The notes under the pieces are model-generated. The model saw only the letters and a program-made list of their open reading frames with translations. It searched no databases and was not told where the DNA came from. A stretch of DNA of 64,000 nt, taken from Kiritimatiellia bacterium (GTDB lineage Bacteria > Verrucomicrobiota > Kiritimatiellia > RFP12 > UBA1067). Positions 44,026 through 53,348 of this stretch are shown one piece after another (position 1 is the first letter of the stretch; every line of letters starts with the position of its first letter). The position numbers and the translations under genes are program-made. Where the stretch lies: the NCBI GenBank assembly GCA_017454745.1, contig JAFTCL010000060.1:1-64000 (forward strand), in the 5' to 3' direction.

Positions 44026-47000
44026 TTATTTGAAGCGGATCAGATAGGCGGCGTGGTCGGCGTGACAACTAATGCTTAGGCAGTCCCCGTCTTGGGACCA
44101 CTGCGTTTCAACCTTTTCCTCCCCGTTAGGTGTCAACTGGTTAACCGGCGAAATGTTTTCCACTTCCGCACCTTTAACGCCTAACGCCGCCATATCAATA
44201 TCGGCTGAGAAGGGGCGCGATCCGGGTAGCGGGACCAACAACCATTCCCGGCTGAAGCCGAATATTTTCTTGAGAACGTTGCGAGGCTTGTACACAATCC
44301 GGAACGCGCCGTCGGTGACGATCCCATGGTAAGCCACCGACTTGCCGTCCATATTGGTGTCTGGCGGGAAAGTGTTGCGCCATCCGGTTTCTTTGCTGAA
44401 CTCCATCAATCCCTTGTCGCGGTCAATCAGCAAAGTGCCTGCCAGGACGCGGGCTTGTAAGTCGGTTTGGCTGCGGCCGGGCTGGGCGCGGTGGCCGTGC
44501 GTGGGAAGGAAAAACCCGTAACGGACCAAGTACTTGCCGCTGGGCAGATCGTCCGGTACGGCGAAAGAAATCGTGGCGTCAAACTTTCCGGTTTTGGTTA
44601 ACGCGTCATTCGGAAACGACATTCTGCCTTGGAAGAAGATGATGTCTTCTTTGCGGTCGCCCAGCGTCGGGGTGATATGCACGAATGGCGCATAGCCTTT
44701 GATTGCTTTGTCAAGCGTCACCTCGCAGTCGATTTTGAATTTCCCGCCGCCAAGGTGGCTGCCGCCTTTTACGGCGGTTGAATAATCCTTGTCGCCGATT
44801 GCGTTGTAAGCGGGCCTGGCATCGATGAAGATTGCGTTGGGCGAACTGGCGAATCCGAAGCGCTGACCGTGGGCGGTAACCACGCCCGCCTCGCAGTTTT
44901 TGGTTTTGGCGTAAAATCCGTAAGGGGGCAGGTCGCGGTTTCCAACGGTTACCGTGGTGTTGGTGTCGCGGTTAATCCACACTTCCGCACCGTTGCTGAA
45001 AGTGGTATGCTGCTGATGGACGGTATTTCCGAACTGGTGAGCCTCCAAACTCTCTCGCGCCAGTTCGGCGCAGACATCGTGCAACAGCCAGTAGGTGGCA
45101 ACCGCCCGGCGGTTGAACGGTCCGTCGCACATGGGATTCCGTCCGCCGATAACGGTGTTGGAAAGATAGTCGTCGGAACCGTAACCGTGGATTAGCGGGT
45201 CGCCGTTGGTTTTCCAGTCTTGTGCCGCGTAGCGCCCGCCCAGTCCGCCGGCGAACAGCACGAATTTGCCGTGCGTTACCATGTCATGCCACGGCACCCG
45301 TTCGCTGTCGGAAAACTGGTTTTTGGGCATCCAGCGTTCCGCGCCAAAATGGTCGGATTGTCCGGCATCGAGCGAACCGATCAGAGCGTCGGTGCCGGCT
45401 TCGCTGATCATCGGGCCTTGCGCTTTCAGCATCTTGCGGCAGGTGTTGAAGGCGTCTCCCCATTCGCGGGCGGTGCGCTCCTTGGAGTAGAAATTGTGGT
45501 CGCGGTCGTAATAGTCCATCGGACTGATCGCGGAGAACACGTCGATGAATAGCGAGTCCGGCGCAAAATTTTCCCTCATCAGCCGCATATTGTTTTCCAT
45601 CCACGGGCGGAACGCATGTGGCATCCAGCGGTAGCTCAACGCGCGGCGGCCTTCGTTGTACCACGCCTCTTGCGGAGTGCCGTTGGGGTTGAAAATGATT
45701 TGGTCATAGGAAAAACCCTCTGCGTCGGGATAGAAGTCGATGTAGTTGTCGTGCGGGCAAAAGAGAATCCCGGAATCTTTGGCCGCTTTGCGCATCGCCA
45801 TGAAATCCTCGTTCTTGCCGCGGGGCGGGTAAATCTCCGGGAGGCGGTAGTCGTAACCCCAGTGTTGCCAATCGTGTTTTACGAATACCGCGTCTTCGAT
45901 GCCGTACATCGCGGCGGATTCCAGATCTTTCGCGGCGCGGAGATAATCGCCGCCCCATTGGTCGAGACACATCGTGCCGAGCATCCGTTTGACTCCGGGA
46001 GCGGCGCGGTAGCCGCTTTGGTCGCGGAAAGCGCGAGCGGCGTCGAACGCGCCTTTGACTGAGGGTACGAACGAGAAGGTGTTGTCATGGTGCGCCACCA
46101 GAGCGTAGCGTTTCTTTTCCGCGTTGCAGATCAGTTGGTCCGGAAAAACTGCGGAGTACTGTAGCAGACTGATCGTTTTACCGTTGTCGTCGATAAGGTA
46201 GTCGCCCCCGATATGTCGGGTGCTAAGCCCGAAGCCGCCAGCACTGAGGTTGAAGTTGTCGGGCCGCTCAATGACGTTGCCGAAGCCGGCGTATGCCCGC
46301 CACACCGGTAACGTGGAGGGACCGAGTGCGAGTCTGGTGAAACGAGGGTTGCCGGTTTGGTCGCGTTTTACGCCCGGCATATCCCAGGCGAATTCTAGCG
46401 CGGCACGGTCGGCGCAGATCGTAAGCCGCGCCGGTACCGGTTGGTCATACCGGTTGACGGTCAGCCAGTGGGTGATGATCAGCCGATCGCCGTCAACGGC
46501 GGTCTCGTAGCGCTTGACCGGCATTTCGAAATCTGGACTGTCGATCGGGATGCCGTCCACCTCGCATTCGAACCCGTAGAATGCGATATTGAGGTTTGGG
46601 TCGCCGGCGGCAAAAGCGATCGCTCCGTCAAAAATACCGTGGGGGCCGCATGCCACCGCCGCGCCGAATTCCGTGCCGTTCACCGTCAGTCGGAAACTCC
46701 CTTTTGCCGTATCGGTCTCGCCGTTAACGGCACTTGCCGCCTGTTTCAATGCTGCGGCAATGGCGATTTCAGCGTTATGCTGCCCTGCCGTCGGCGAATT
46801 TTCTTTCATTTTCAGATCGCCGATTAATATGGCCGGATTGCCCCAATAGCATTGGTCGCAGGTGGTGTCGTTGCGCGGGCCGGGTCCGGTGAAAAGTTCC
46901 AGCATAACCGACTGACCAGCAAATTCAGAAAGATCGACCTCGGCGGATTGCCAGGATTTGCTTTTTGAAAATCTGGAAAAAAGGTCATTAACCGCTCCGT

Positions 47001-47832
47001 TGGCGGTGTGCACCAACACCTTGTGTTCGGTGCCGTCGCTGGGCGGTTCGTTTTCATGGTTCTCGCGGATTGCGGTGGCGAATACGAGCTTCGCTTTCTC
47101 TCCGGCGGGCAGGGCGATCGGGAATTTTGCCGATACGTCTCCGGCGCCTTTGCGCCAAGGCGGGTGTACGGTGAATACCGATTTCTCTTGACCGTCGATG
47201 GTGTGCCGTTCTTTTGCGAGCAGCGTTCCGCTTGTATGGTCGTTGCCGGAAAAATTTTGTCCGAGCGGATGCGTTTCGCCTTTAAACCGGTAAGACGCGA
47301 AATAATCGGTGTCGGAGGTCAACCGGGTGATGCCAGGTTTCAGGACGGTGGGCGGTATTCCCTGTTCCGTGACGTTGGCGCCGGGACGGGCGGGCGGGAT
47401 GGCGCGGAAGATCGCGATCGGATGCAACGTTACCGTACCGGCATCAGTGCGGAAAGAAAAGGTCGCGTGGACGGGGTACAAAGCGCGGAGCGTTCTAGAC
47501 GATGCGGTGGCGATGAAGGTGAAGGTCTGATTTTCGGTTCCGGCAGGCAGCACGATTTTTCTGGTTGCGTCGGCAACTTCCCAGTCGTCATTCAGCCATA
47601 CCCGCAGTTCGCCGGACACCGCCGCCTTGCTTTGGTTTTTTGCGGTGACATTGATTTCCAGCGGTTTTCCGCCGGTCAGCGCCATTTCCGCCACTTTCAG
47701 TTCTTTGGACGAGGAGTCCTCATCGAACCCCATAATTCGCAGTTCTAAGCCGGACTGGCGGTCAACCGGCGGGAGATATGCGAAGGCGCAGGCGGCGCAA
47801 AGAAGAGGGATCAGGCGGAAAAAACGTTTCAT
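44026..47832 (-). CDS. Very large secreted glycoside-hydrolase-like protein
   Basis: A 1268-residue protein; its signal peptide ends near ACAFAYLP, with GGGAG upstream. Residues 25-450 are beta domains (CARDB-like at about 40-140, then NPCBM-like pieces). The central TIM barrel includes DAVFVKHDWQHWGYDYRLPEIYPP near 660, GILFCPHDNYIDFYP near 700, SLFIDVFSAISPMDYYDRDH near 770 and GPMISEAGTDALIGS near 820. The Asp of FIDVFS and Glu of ISEAG fit a retaining clan-D or GH101-like arrangement. A C-terminal beta region ends the chain. The specific family is uncertain (GH101- or DUF5696-like). It lies downstream of the sialate esterase, separated by a terminator. Confidence 0.6.
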   Translation of the reverse strand: MKRFFRLIPLLCAACAFAYLPPVDRQSGLELRIMGFDEDSSSKELKVAEMALTGGKPLEINVTAKNQSKAAVSGELRVWLNDDWEVADATRKIVLPAGTENQTFTFIATASSRTLRALYPVHATFSFRTDAGTVTLHPIAIFRAIPPARPGANVTEQGIPPTVLKPGITRLTSDTDYFASYRFKGETHPLGQNFSGNDHTSGTLLAKERHTIDGQEKSVFTVHPPWRKGAGDVSAKFPIALPAGEKAKLVFATAIRENHENEPPSDGTEHKVLVHTANGAVNDLFSRFSKSKSWQSAEVDLSEFAGQSVMLELFTGPGPRNDTTCDQCYWGNPAILIGDLKMKENSPTAGQHNAEIAIAAALKQAASAVNGETDTAKGSFRLTVNGTEFGAAVACGPHGIFDGAIAFAAGDPNLNIAFYGFECEVDGIPIDSPDFEMPVKRYETAVDGDRLIITHWLTVNRYDQPVPARLTICADRAALEFAWDMPGVKRDQTGNPRFTRLALGPSTLPVWRAYAGFGNVIERPDNFNLSAGGFGLSTRHIGGDYLIDDNGKTISLLQYSAVFPDQLICNAEKKRYALVAHHDNTFSFVPSVKGAFDAARAFRDQSGYRAAPGVKRMLGTMCLDQWGGDYLRAAKDLESAAMYGIEDAVFVKHDWQHWGYDYRLPEIYPPRGKNEDFMAMRKAAKDSGILFCPHDNYIDFYPDAEGFSYDQIIFNPNGTPQEAWYNEGRRALSYRWMPHAFRPWMENNMRLMRENFAPDSLFIDVFSAISPMDYYDRDHNFYSKERTAREWGDAFNTCRKMLKAQGPMISEAGTDALIGSLDAGQSDHFGAERWMPKNQFSDSERVPWHDMVTHGKFVLFAGGLGGRYAAQDWKTNGDPLIHGYGSDDYLSNTVIGGRNPMCDGPFNRRAVATYWLLHDVCAELARESLEAHQFGNTVHQQHTTFSNGAEVWINRDTNTTVTVGNRDLPPYGFYAKTKNCEAGVVTAHGQRFGFASSPNAIFIDARPAYNAIGDKDYSTAVKGGSHLGGGKFKIDCEVTLDKAIKGYAPFVHITPTLGDRKEDIIFFQGRMSFPNDALTKTGKFDATISFAVPDDLPSGKYLVRYGFFLPTHGHRAQPGRSQTDLQARVLAGTLLIDRDKGLMEFSKETGWRNTFPPDTNMDGKSVAYHGIVTDGAFRIVYKPRNVLKKIFGFSREWLLVPLPGSRPFSADIDMAALGVKGAEVENISPVNQLTPNGEEKVETQWSQDGDCLSISCHADHAAYLIRFK

Positions 47833-47873
47833 GGCGGACTCCCGGATTTAGGATTAAGGTAAGATAAAAATCA

Positions 47874-47925
47874 GGCACGGCGGTCAATGCAAGGATTACT
47901 TAAGCTTTTTGCCAACCGCCGTGCC
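47874..47925 (-). terminator. Likely Rho-independent terminator of the esterase gene
   Basis: Read on the minus strand, GGCACGGCGGT and ACCGCCGTGCC pair across a 30-base loop, followed by TGATTTTTA. It lies 17 bases after the esterase stop. Confidence 0.6.
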
Positions 47926-47941
47926 TCTGATAGTCGTGATG

Positions 47942-50131
47942 CTATTTGACGTAGATGGTCAAGCGGCGGGTCTTGTAATCTGTGCCGTTGCCCATGAATG
48001 TCCAGTCGGGATTGCCGTTGAATTCGTTATTGCCGATACCGGCGTCAACGGTGTTCCCGCTGTTGAAGTTGTTCAACACCCAAACCACAATGCCGTCCTT
48101 CCAGTTGTGGACCTGCATGGCTCCGTAACCTATTTCCGGCGGGTTCGGAATGTCGTTGAAATCGTAAGTGTCCTTATCACCGCCGATTCCGGCTAAAGCT
48201 GTTCCGGTGCCGTAATTGTTGGGCCAAAATTCAATGTTACCGCCGTCGAAGTCGGTGACCGCCTTAACTCCGCCGATGTTGGAACGGACGGTGAGATTTG
48301 CGACTTTCGTTTGGAAGATGTTGCCAGCGCGGCAGGGAACCCCGAGTAGCTTGGCGTCCTTGGTGAATGCGTCCATCGAGGTCATCGCCCAATCCACCGA
48401 ACCGTTGAAATTCTCCAGTTCGTAGAGGTACGCCACGCGGGAGAAATCGCCGGCCTCGGCGGATTTGTCCAGCGAGTATGCCGGAGCCTCGTTTTTGTAG
48501 CTCGGGTTGGTCGGCACGTCGAGCGTGTAGATCTTGCGGAATCCCGCGAGTTCCGGGATTTTCTCCGCTTCGCCGAGTTTCACCGGCGGGCCGACGCGCA
48601 CGATATTGTTGGTGCGGGCATCGATGTCGAACGGACCGAGCGGGAGGCTGACGTCATTGTACAGGGTTCCGGTGTAGGGGGACTTGGCGAGGTAACGCAA
48701 CCGTACCGGTTCCGCCACTTCATCGGCGGAAACCACCAGTTCGGTGCCAGTGATGTTGCCGTCGCCACGGACGTTGTGAAGCTTGGCGGGAACGAACTTG
48801 CCGTTTTTGCCGGCGATTTCGAAATTCGGGGTGATTGAACGGTCGTCGCTGTAAACGTACCAGCCGTTGGCATCGTTGAAGGTCATGACAAACTTGTTGC
48901 CGTCCAGCTTCCAGCTCTTGAGCGTCGGCGAATCGTCGCGGATGTTGTCGAACCCGTAATCGCGTTTAAGAGCGTGGAGGGCCAAGCGTTTGGCGACGAT
49001 TTCCTTGTCGTTGGGGTGGATGTCGTGGATGTTTCCGGCATCGCAAGTCACGGCGATGGCGGCGTTTTTCTCTTCGGCGGTGAATTTCATCTGCGAACGC
49101 TGCAACTCAAACCACGAAGCGCTAAACGGAGCCAATTCCACGAAATAAAGTTTGAGGTCGGGATTCTGGAATTCCTTCGCCCAGCCGTCGTAGAGCGCGT
49201 GCATTTTGGAGCAATAGCGGCGGGCCTCGCCGTTGTTGTGGCAACCCTGGTACCAGATAAAGCCGCGGATTGCGAAGGGAGTCCAGGCGGCCACCATGCC
49301 GTTCCAAAGCGCGGAAGGCTGCTGGTTGCCGCCGCTGATAACGCCGCGGCGCATCTTGTTGTCCCACTTGCCCGTGACAGGGAAATCCGCCACATCCTTG
49401 AGCTCGGGGTGGTTCTCCCAGCCGCTGCGGGGAGTCCAGGCGTCGATGTTGGTTCCGCCCCAGCTGGAGTCGATGATGCCGATCGGGATTTCCAGCGCGC
49501 TGTATAATTCCAGCGCGTAGTAGTACGCCACGGCGGAGAGGAACATCCCGTTCTTGGGGTCGAACGACTCCGGCGAATAATCGCGCCACACCACGTCGAT
49601 GGCAGGTTTCGGGGCGGCTTTCCAATCTTTCGGGTTCTTGGCCCAGCGGATGAGCGGCCGACGGGTGGCCTGGATCATCATCGCGCCTTTGCCGTCACGG
49701 TAGCGCGGGCCGCCGCCCCAGATCGGGCACTCCATGTTTGACTGGCCGCTGGCGAACCAAACTTCGCCGACCAGCACGTTCTTGATCTCCCGTTCGTTCG
49801 TGGCGTTTTTTGATGCCCACAGCCCGAAACCGTTGTACCAGTGCGCCGAGCTGGGTTTGGAGCCGGAAACCTTCATCACGCGGTTTTCTTTAGAAGCCGG
49901 CATCGCGTCAAGCATAACCTTCCATGCTCCGGTTGCGTCGGCAATCGCGGTTTTGGCCTGTCCGGCGAAGGCTACGGTAACCTTTTCGCCCGCGTCGGCG
50001 CGTCCCCAAACCGGAACGGCCCGGTCGCGTTGCAGAACCATGTTGTCGCTGAAAGGTGTCCCAAGTTCGACATTCGCCATCGCGCAGGCCGCGCCCAGCA
50101 TTGCCGAAACCGCAAACATAACTTTTTTCAT
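47942..50131 (-). CDS. Secreted sialate O-acetylesterase-like protein
   Basis: A 729-residue protein with a signal peptide ending CAMANV. It has the SiaE/YjhS layout: an N-terminal beta domain (FSDNMVLQRDRAVPVWGRA), the SGNH hydrolase core with GEVWFASGQSNM (catalytic Ser near residue 129), GIIDSSWGGTNIDAW, FIWYQGCHNNGEA and DIHPNDK (His near 376). A C-terminal beta module of about 190 residues follows, perhaps carbohydrate-binding. It should remove acetyl esters from sialic acid or other sugars outside the cytoplasm. AAGGAGG precedes the ATG. The promoter is bracketed by an inverted repeat. Confidence 0.85.
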   Translation of the reverse strand: MKKVMFAVSAMLGAACAMANVELGTPFSDNMVLQRDRAVPVWGRADAGEKVTVAFAGQAKTAIADATGAWKVMLDAMPASKENRVMKVSGSKPSSAHWYNGFGLWASKNATNEREIKNVLVGEVWFASGQSNMECPIWGGGPRYRDGKGAMMIQATRRPLIRWAKNPKDWKAAPKPAIDVVWRDYSPESFDPKNGMFLSAVAYYYALELYSALEIPIGIIDSSWGGTNIDAWTPRSGWENHPELKDVADFPVTGKWDNKMRRGVISGGNQQPSALWNGMVAAWTPFAIRGFIWYQGCHNNGEARRYCSKMHALYDGWAKEFQNPDLKLYFVELAPFSASWFELQRSQMKFTAEEKNAAIAVTCDAGNIHDIHPNDKEIVAKRLALHALKRDYGFDNIRDDSPTLKSWKLDGNKFVMTFNDANGWYVYSDDRSITPNFEIAGKNGKFVPAKLHNVRGDGNITGTELVVSADEVAEPVRLRYLAKSPYTGTLYNDVSLPLGPFDIDARTNNIVRVGPPVKLGEAEKIPELAGFRKIYTLDVPTNPSYKNEAPAYSLDKSAEAGDFSRVAYLYELENFNGSVDWAMTSMDAFTKDAKLLGVPCRAGNIFQTKVANLTVRSNIGGVKAVTDFDGGNIEFWPNNYGTGTALAGIGGDKDTYDFNDIPNPPEIGYGAMQVHNWKDGIVVWVLNNFNSGNTVDAGIGNNEFNGNPDWTFMGNGTDYKTRRLTIYVK

Positions 50132-50169
50132 TTTTCCTCCTTAATAAACCAACGGGTAACCCACCTTTG

Positions 50170-50212
50170 AAAACCGATGCGAATTCTACCACAATGCGCA
50201 TCGGTTTTGCAA
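50170..50212 (-). promoter_or_regulatory. Esterase promoter with -10 inside a 12-bp inverted repeat (operator-like)
   Basis: On the minus strand TTGCAA (50212-50207) and TAGAAT (50188-50183) have an 18-base spacer. Positions 50170-50181 (AAAACCGATGCG) and 50197-50208 are perfect inverted arms around 15 bases that include the -10. Binding there would block the promoter. Confidence 0.55.
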
Positions 50213-50340
50213 TCGTGAAATCCGGTTACAGACGTGTAATGACGCATCCGCGTTTTTCCCCGCCGCCACCTTATGATAAAAACAATGCGACCGGCGTGAG
50301 GGCGCATCTCTCTTTTTCACCAATCCTCCTTTGTCATAAA
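50209..50340. other. Non-coding spacer with degenerate repeated segments
   Basis: Two imperfect copies of a GCGCATC / CTTTTTCC / CATAAAAAC pattern are seen (50250-50290 and 50306-50345), plus a fragment near 50485-50530. No convincing reading frame or RNA fold. Confidence 0.3.
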
Positions 50341-50478
50341 AACAACCTGAACAACTGCAAGAACAACCGATTTATGGCGCACGGGCTAACTCGCCCGTGT
50401 TCCATTGGCTAAAATCTAATGCGGGCGAGTTCGCCCGCATACCTTCCAAATGTTGTCCTTGCAGTTGTTTGTGTTGTT
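50341..50478. repeat. 138-bp MITE-like element with terminal inverted repeats and two internal palindromes
   Basis: Positions 50341-50367 and 50452-50478 are 27-base inverted repeats with 4 mismatches (core AACAACTGCAAG). Inside are ACGGGC-N6-GCCCGT (50381-50398) and a perfect 22-base palindrome ATGCGGGCGA-GT-TCGCCCGCAT (50419-50440). The whole can fold into one nested structure. There is no transposase. Confidence 0.6.
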
Positions 50479-50754
50479 TTCAATCATAAAAACGCTCACG
50501 GGTGAATTACGCAGATGCGCCCCCGGCGTGATTTTCGCTCCATATCCCCTTGATTCCCAAATGCCAATATGATACACTATCACTCGTCTGGTTGAGCCGG
50601 AGGAGGACTTTTGTCGTCCGAAAATGCTCCCAGACTTTTTTCATCTTTTGCCATAAAAGAATCAACCAGTCTTCTTGTCGTTTTGGGATAAAAAGTTCAT
50701 CACCCGCTTCGAAGGAATCTAGCCGGAGACGGTGGACGGGCTTAGGAGAATGAG
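50479..50754. other. Intergenic region before the DUF4126 gene
   Basis: I see no supported gene here. A short frame at 50550-50753 has no ribosome site or recognisable product. The last 20 bases carry the AGGAG of the next gene. Confidence 0.3.
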
Positions 50755-51825
50755 ATGATAGAGATTATGACGGCGGTTTCGGCAATTCTGGCATTCTGCG
50801 GCATTTCGAGTCTGCGGAACTTTACGCCGCTTTTTGCATTTGCGGCGTTGGCCAGATTCCTTCCGTTGTGGGAGAACTGTCCGGAGCAGTTTCTGCGACT
50901 GGCTGAGCGCACACCCGCCTGGATGGTCTCGGGAACAGGGTTGTCCATCCTCGGCGTATTGGCGGTAATCGAACTGGCCGCCAACTGGAACACGACGGCG
51001 CGGGAGTTTTTGGTGTCGTCGCGGCTGGACGAGTTGTTCAAACCGATCTTCTGCGCTCTGGCAGTGATGGGATTCCTCTCGACTGAGGCGGCAGAAGGGT
51101 TGAACGAGGTCTTGGCTCCGGCGGGGCAGGTGGCATGCGGGGGCGGCGGTCTTTTACTTGCGACGGCGGTTCCGGCAGGCCGTTACGCGCTCGTCCCGCT
51201 TTGCGCGTTCGCAACCTGGGGGTTCTACCGGTTCCGCCGTCTGGCGGTCGGGGCGTTGGAATTGCTCGATCCGGAAGGGGACTTGAGACTGGCCCCGATC
51301 GCCGAGGAGGTTACCGTCGCGTTGCTCTTTACATTGTTGCTGGTTTTGCCGATTCTCGCCTTGATTCTACTGCTGCTGGGCATTCTCGGCGCCTGGCTGA
51401 CCGCCGGTCTGTTCAAACGGTTGGAGGAACAAAACCGAATTCCGCGTTGGCTGGGTCGGCGGTGGATGGAGGGTTTGTCGCGGCGCGAGATTGTTGCGGT
51501 TCTTGACCGGCGGTTCTTGATCCTGTTGGCAATCACGGTGGTCGGGCAGATGTTCCCGTTGCCGGTTGTGACGGCGTTTTGGTTCGTGCTTTTTGCCATA
51601 GGCAACAGCATTCTGGTTTCCGGCGTCCTGGCCCGGCAGCAACGCGGCTCCGGCGGATGCTTGCTTCGAATGCTATTCTCCTATTTTAAGTGGCTGGCCT
51701 TTTTGTTGGCATTCTGCTTCGCCTGCGTACCCTATATCGGTTTGGCGGTTTACCTTCCCTACCTGCTCATGTACCTTATCCGTCGGCAAAGGTTTCTAAA
51801 CCATCCCGAAAGTTCCGGGAGGTAG
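50755..51825 (+). CDS. DUF4126 family integral membrane protein
   Basis: A 356-residue protein with about eight transmembrane helices. It opens AVSAILAFCGISSLRNFTPLFAFAALAR, the GLRxFxPLFxLALAAR-like start of DUF4126 proteins. The C-terminal half (residues about 180-356) is longer than the basic domain and includes a charged loop FKRLEEQNRIPRWLGRRWMEGLSRREIVAVLDRR. Function unknown. GGAG lies 6 bases before the ATG. It is a single gene between two repeat-rich spacers and marks the left side of the dynamin island. Confidence 0.65.
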   Translation: MIEIMTAVSAILAFCGISSLRNFTPLFAFAALARFLPLWENCPEQFLRLAERTPAWMVSGTGLSILGVLAVIELAANWNTTAREFLVSSRLDELFKPIFCALAVMGFLSTEAAEGLNEVLAPAGQVACGGGGLLLATAVPAGRYALVPLCAFATWGFYRFRRLAVGALELLDPEGDLRLAPIAEEVTVALLFTLLLVLPILALILLLLGILGAWLTAGLFKRLEEQNRIPRWLGRRWMEGLSRREIVAVLDRRFLILLAITVVGQMFPLPVVTAFWFVLFAIGNSILVSGVLARQQRGSGGCLLRMLFSYFKWLAFLLAFCFACVPYIGLAVYLPYLLMYLIRRQRFLNHPESSGR

Positions 51826-51967
51826 CGTGTTTATGAGGCTCTTCAAAGTTTTTTGTGGAAACTTTTGCGCACGACGACGAAAAGTTTAGGAAATTAGAAC
51901 CTCGCGTCAAGTAGGAGGAACGGCGCTAGTTTACTTTTAACCGGATTCCTATGGCAATGCTGGCAGT

Positions 51968-52001
51968 GTAGTCTTCCGCCCGCGCTTCGCGCGAGAATGA
52001 C
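51968..52001 (-). repeat. REP-like element, inverted copy at the left of the dynamin island
   Basis: Read on the minus strand it is CATTCTCGCGCGAAGCGCGG followed by GCGGAAGACTAC. It matches 61880-61913 on the plus strand at about 27 of 34 positions. Confidence 0.65.
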
Positions 52002-52071
52002 AGCCTTAACCGTGTAGAACATGCAGAGCGTGTAGATCTCTATGACTTTTTTGCCGGCTAATCTCTCCACG

Positions 52072-52125
52072 GTATAACAACGGTTTTTATCTCGCGCAGT
52101 GACGCAGAGGCGCGGAGATTTGCAG
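52072..52125 (+). repeat. Dispersed repeat with GCAGAG-type core, copy 4
   Basis: tataacaacggtttttatct leads into gcgcagtgacgcagaggcgc and ggagattt. The same order, TATAACAAC..GGTTTTTA then a GCAAAG/GCAGAG run ending AGATTT, appears at 61668-61716 on the other side of the dynamin island. The rest of 51826-52362 holds no gene I can support. Confidence 0.6.
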
Positions 52126-52362
52126 GTCATTTTGACTCACGCCAGGTTCGCGAAGTTCGCCAAACTATTCGATAATGGGAAACTTTGTGCACCTTGCGGA
52201 CTTTGCGTGATATTGAAACCAAGGTTTTGCAATTACCTTTAGGACAATATTTTACATTATTTCGCATAATTATTTTCAAAAATCTGCGTATTAAAGTATA
52301 ACGCGGAAGAGTGGAAGAGTGCCGTGAGGTTGACAGCACAAACCCGCCACGGAGGTTGTAAA

Positions 52363-52980
52363 GTGGGAAGAAAGCTTAAAAGCAGTGACGAATTAAAGAA
52401 GCAGGTGATAAACCTCTTGTCGTCACCGGACGTTGTCAGCGAGATCCGTAAAATTGTTTTGGGGATTTTGAGGGATACCCCTCTATCGCATTCGATTCCG
52501 GAACCAGCGAACGCCAGCGGAAAAAGTCAGATTACCGTCAATCTTGAAGAGACTTCCGTCACATTATCATCTGGGGACGCGAAGCCGCTTTCGATATCAG
52601 ATGGTGTACAGTGCCTAATGGTGGTTTTGGCGTTGAACGGTTTTGGCTCCCAGCTGGAACCACGGTATTGGCAAGAAAGGATGAACCAGATATTCGCGAA
52701 CAGCAAATCCTGCAAGTACCGGTGGATAACCTCAACGGTCGGGATCAGAAACATATCGGAGAAAATGCGGCAGGTACGGAACCGAATCGAGCCATGGTTG
52801 TCCAAAATTGCCGGAACGCGGTGCCGGATTGTCCCTTCCTGCCGAAAATCGGGCTATGAAAAAGCGGACTGGGACGACCATTTCCAAGTCCAATGGATGT
52901 TTTCCGGGCAAATAACGAAAGATTTCCCGTATGGGGAATTTCCTGACCACGTGTCTAAAAAACTAAAGCCAATCGTATAG
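52363..52980 (+). CDS. Hypothetical 205-residue protein
   Basis: The GTG start is fixed by GGAGG 7 bases upstream; an in-frame GTG at 52324 lacks a site. The N-terminus is helical (SDELKKQVINLLSSPDVVSEIRKIVLGIL). A middle segment includes YWQERMNQIFANSKSCKYRW, and the C-terminus is basic (KKLKPIV). No domain recognised. It lies at the left edge of the AT-richer accessory island, on the same strand as the dynamin operon but 370 bases before it, so membership in that system is uncertain. Confidence 0.6.
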   Translation: MGRKLKSSDELKKQVINLLSSPDVVSEIRKIVLGILRDTPLSHSIPEPANASGKSQITVNLEETSVTLSSGDAKPLSISDGVQCLMVVLALNGFGSQLEPRYWQERMNQIFANSKSCKYRWITSTVGIRNISEKMRQVRNRIEPWLSKIAGTRCRIVPSCRKSGYEKADWDDHFQVQWMFSGQITKDFPYGEFPDHVSKKLKPIV

Positions 52981-53091
52981 GCGGAAAGAATGTTTAAGCC
53001 CGTTTTCACCATAATTTGTCCATAGCATGCCCATATACTTTGGATAAGAAATGTGCGATAATGTAAACATCAATTGAAGGGAGGTTCGCTT

Positions 53092-53301
53092 ATGCCTTTT
53101 GATGTGCCGATTTCACACAAGAAATGCGCGACGTGCCGCTGGTGGCACGGCGAACGCGAACTGGTCTTCATTGGCCGCGACCCTAAGTTTGTGCGCTTAC
53201 CGGTAATGGTGGCATCCGCCCCCTGCGAAGCCTGGCCCGTCAAGAAGTTCAGCGGCGCCATGACCTGCATGCGGTGGAGCAAGTGGGAGAAGCTGTGTTA
53301 G
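53092..53301 (+). CDS. Small Cys-rich protein, putative zinc ribbon
   Basis: A 69-residue protein from ATG 53092 with GGGAGG upstream. Cys residues are at CATC (near residues 12-15), CEAW near 43, CMRW near 57 and the final residue; with HKK and WWHG this could bind a metal. The pattern C-x2-C...C-E-x-W...C-M-R-W is compact and aromatic-rich. I do not recognise the family. It is 48 bases before the TerB-like gene. Confidence 0.55.
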   Translation: MPFDVPISHKKCATCRWWHGERELVFIGRDPKFVRLPVMVASAPCEAWPVKKFSGAMTCMRWSKWEKLC

Positions 53302-53348
53302 CTTGATGCTTTTGGAAACTTTTAACAACTCCATGAAAGGACCTGGAT

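Noticed and set aside
51894..52130. 78-codon minus-strand frame in the left repeat region
   Set aside because: It is made almost wholly of the dispersed repeats and has no ribosome site.
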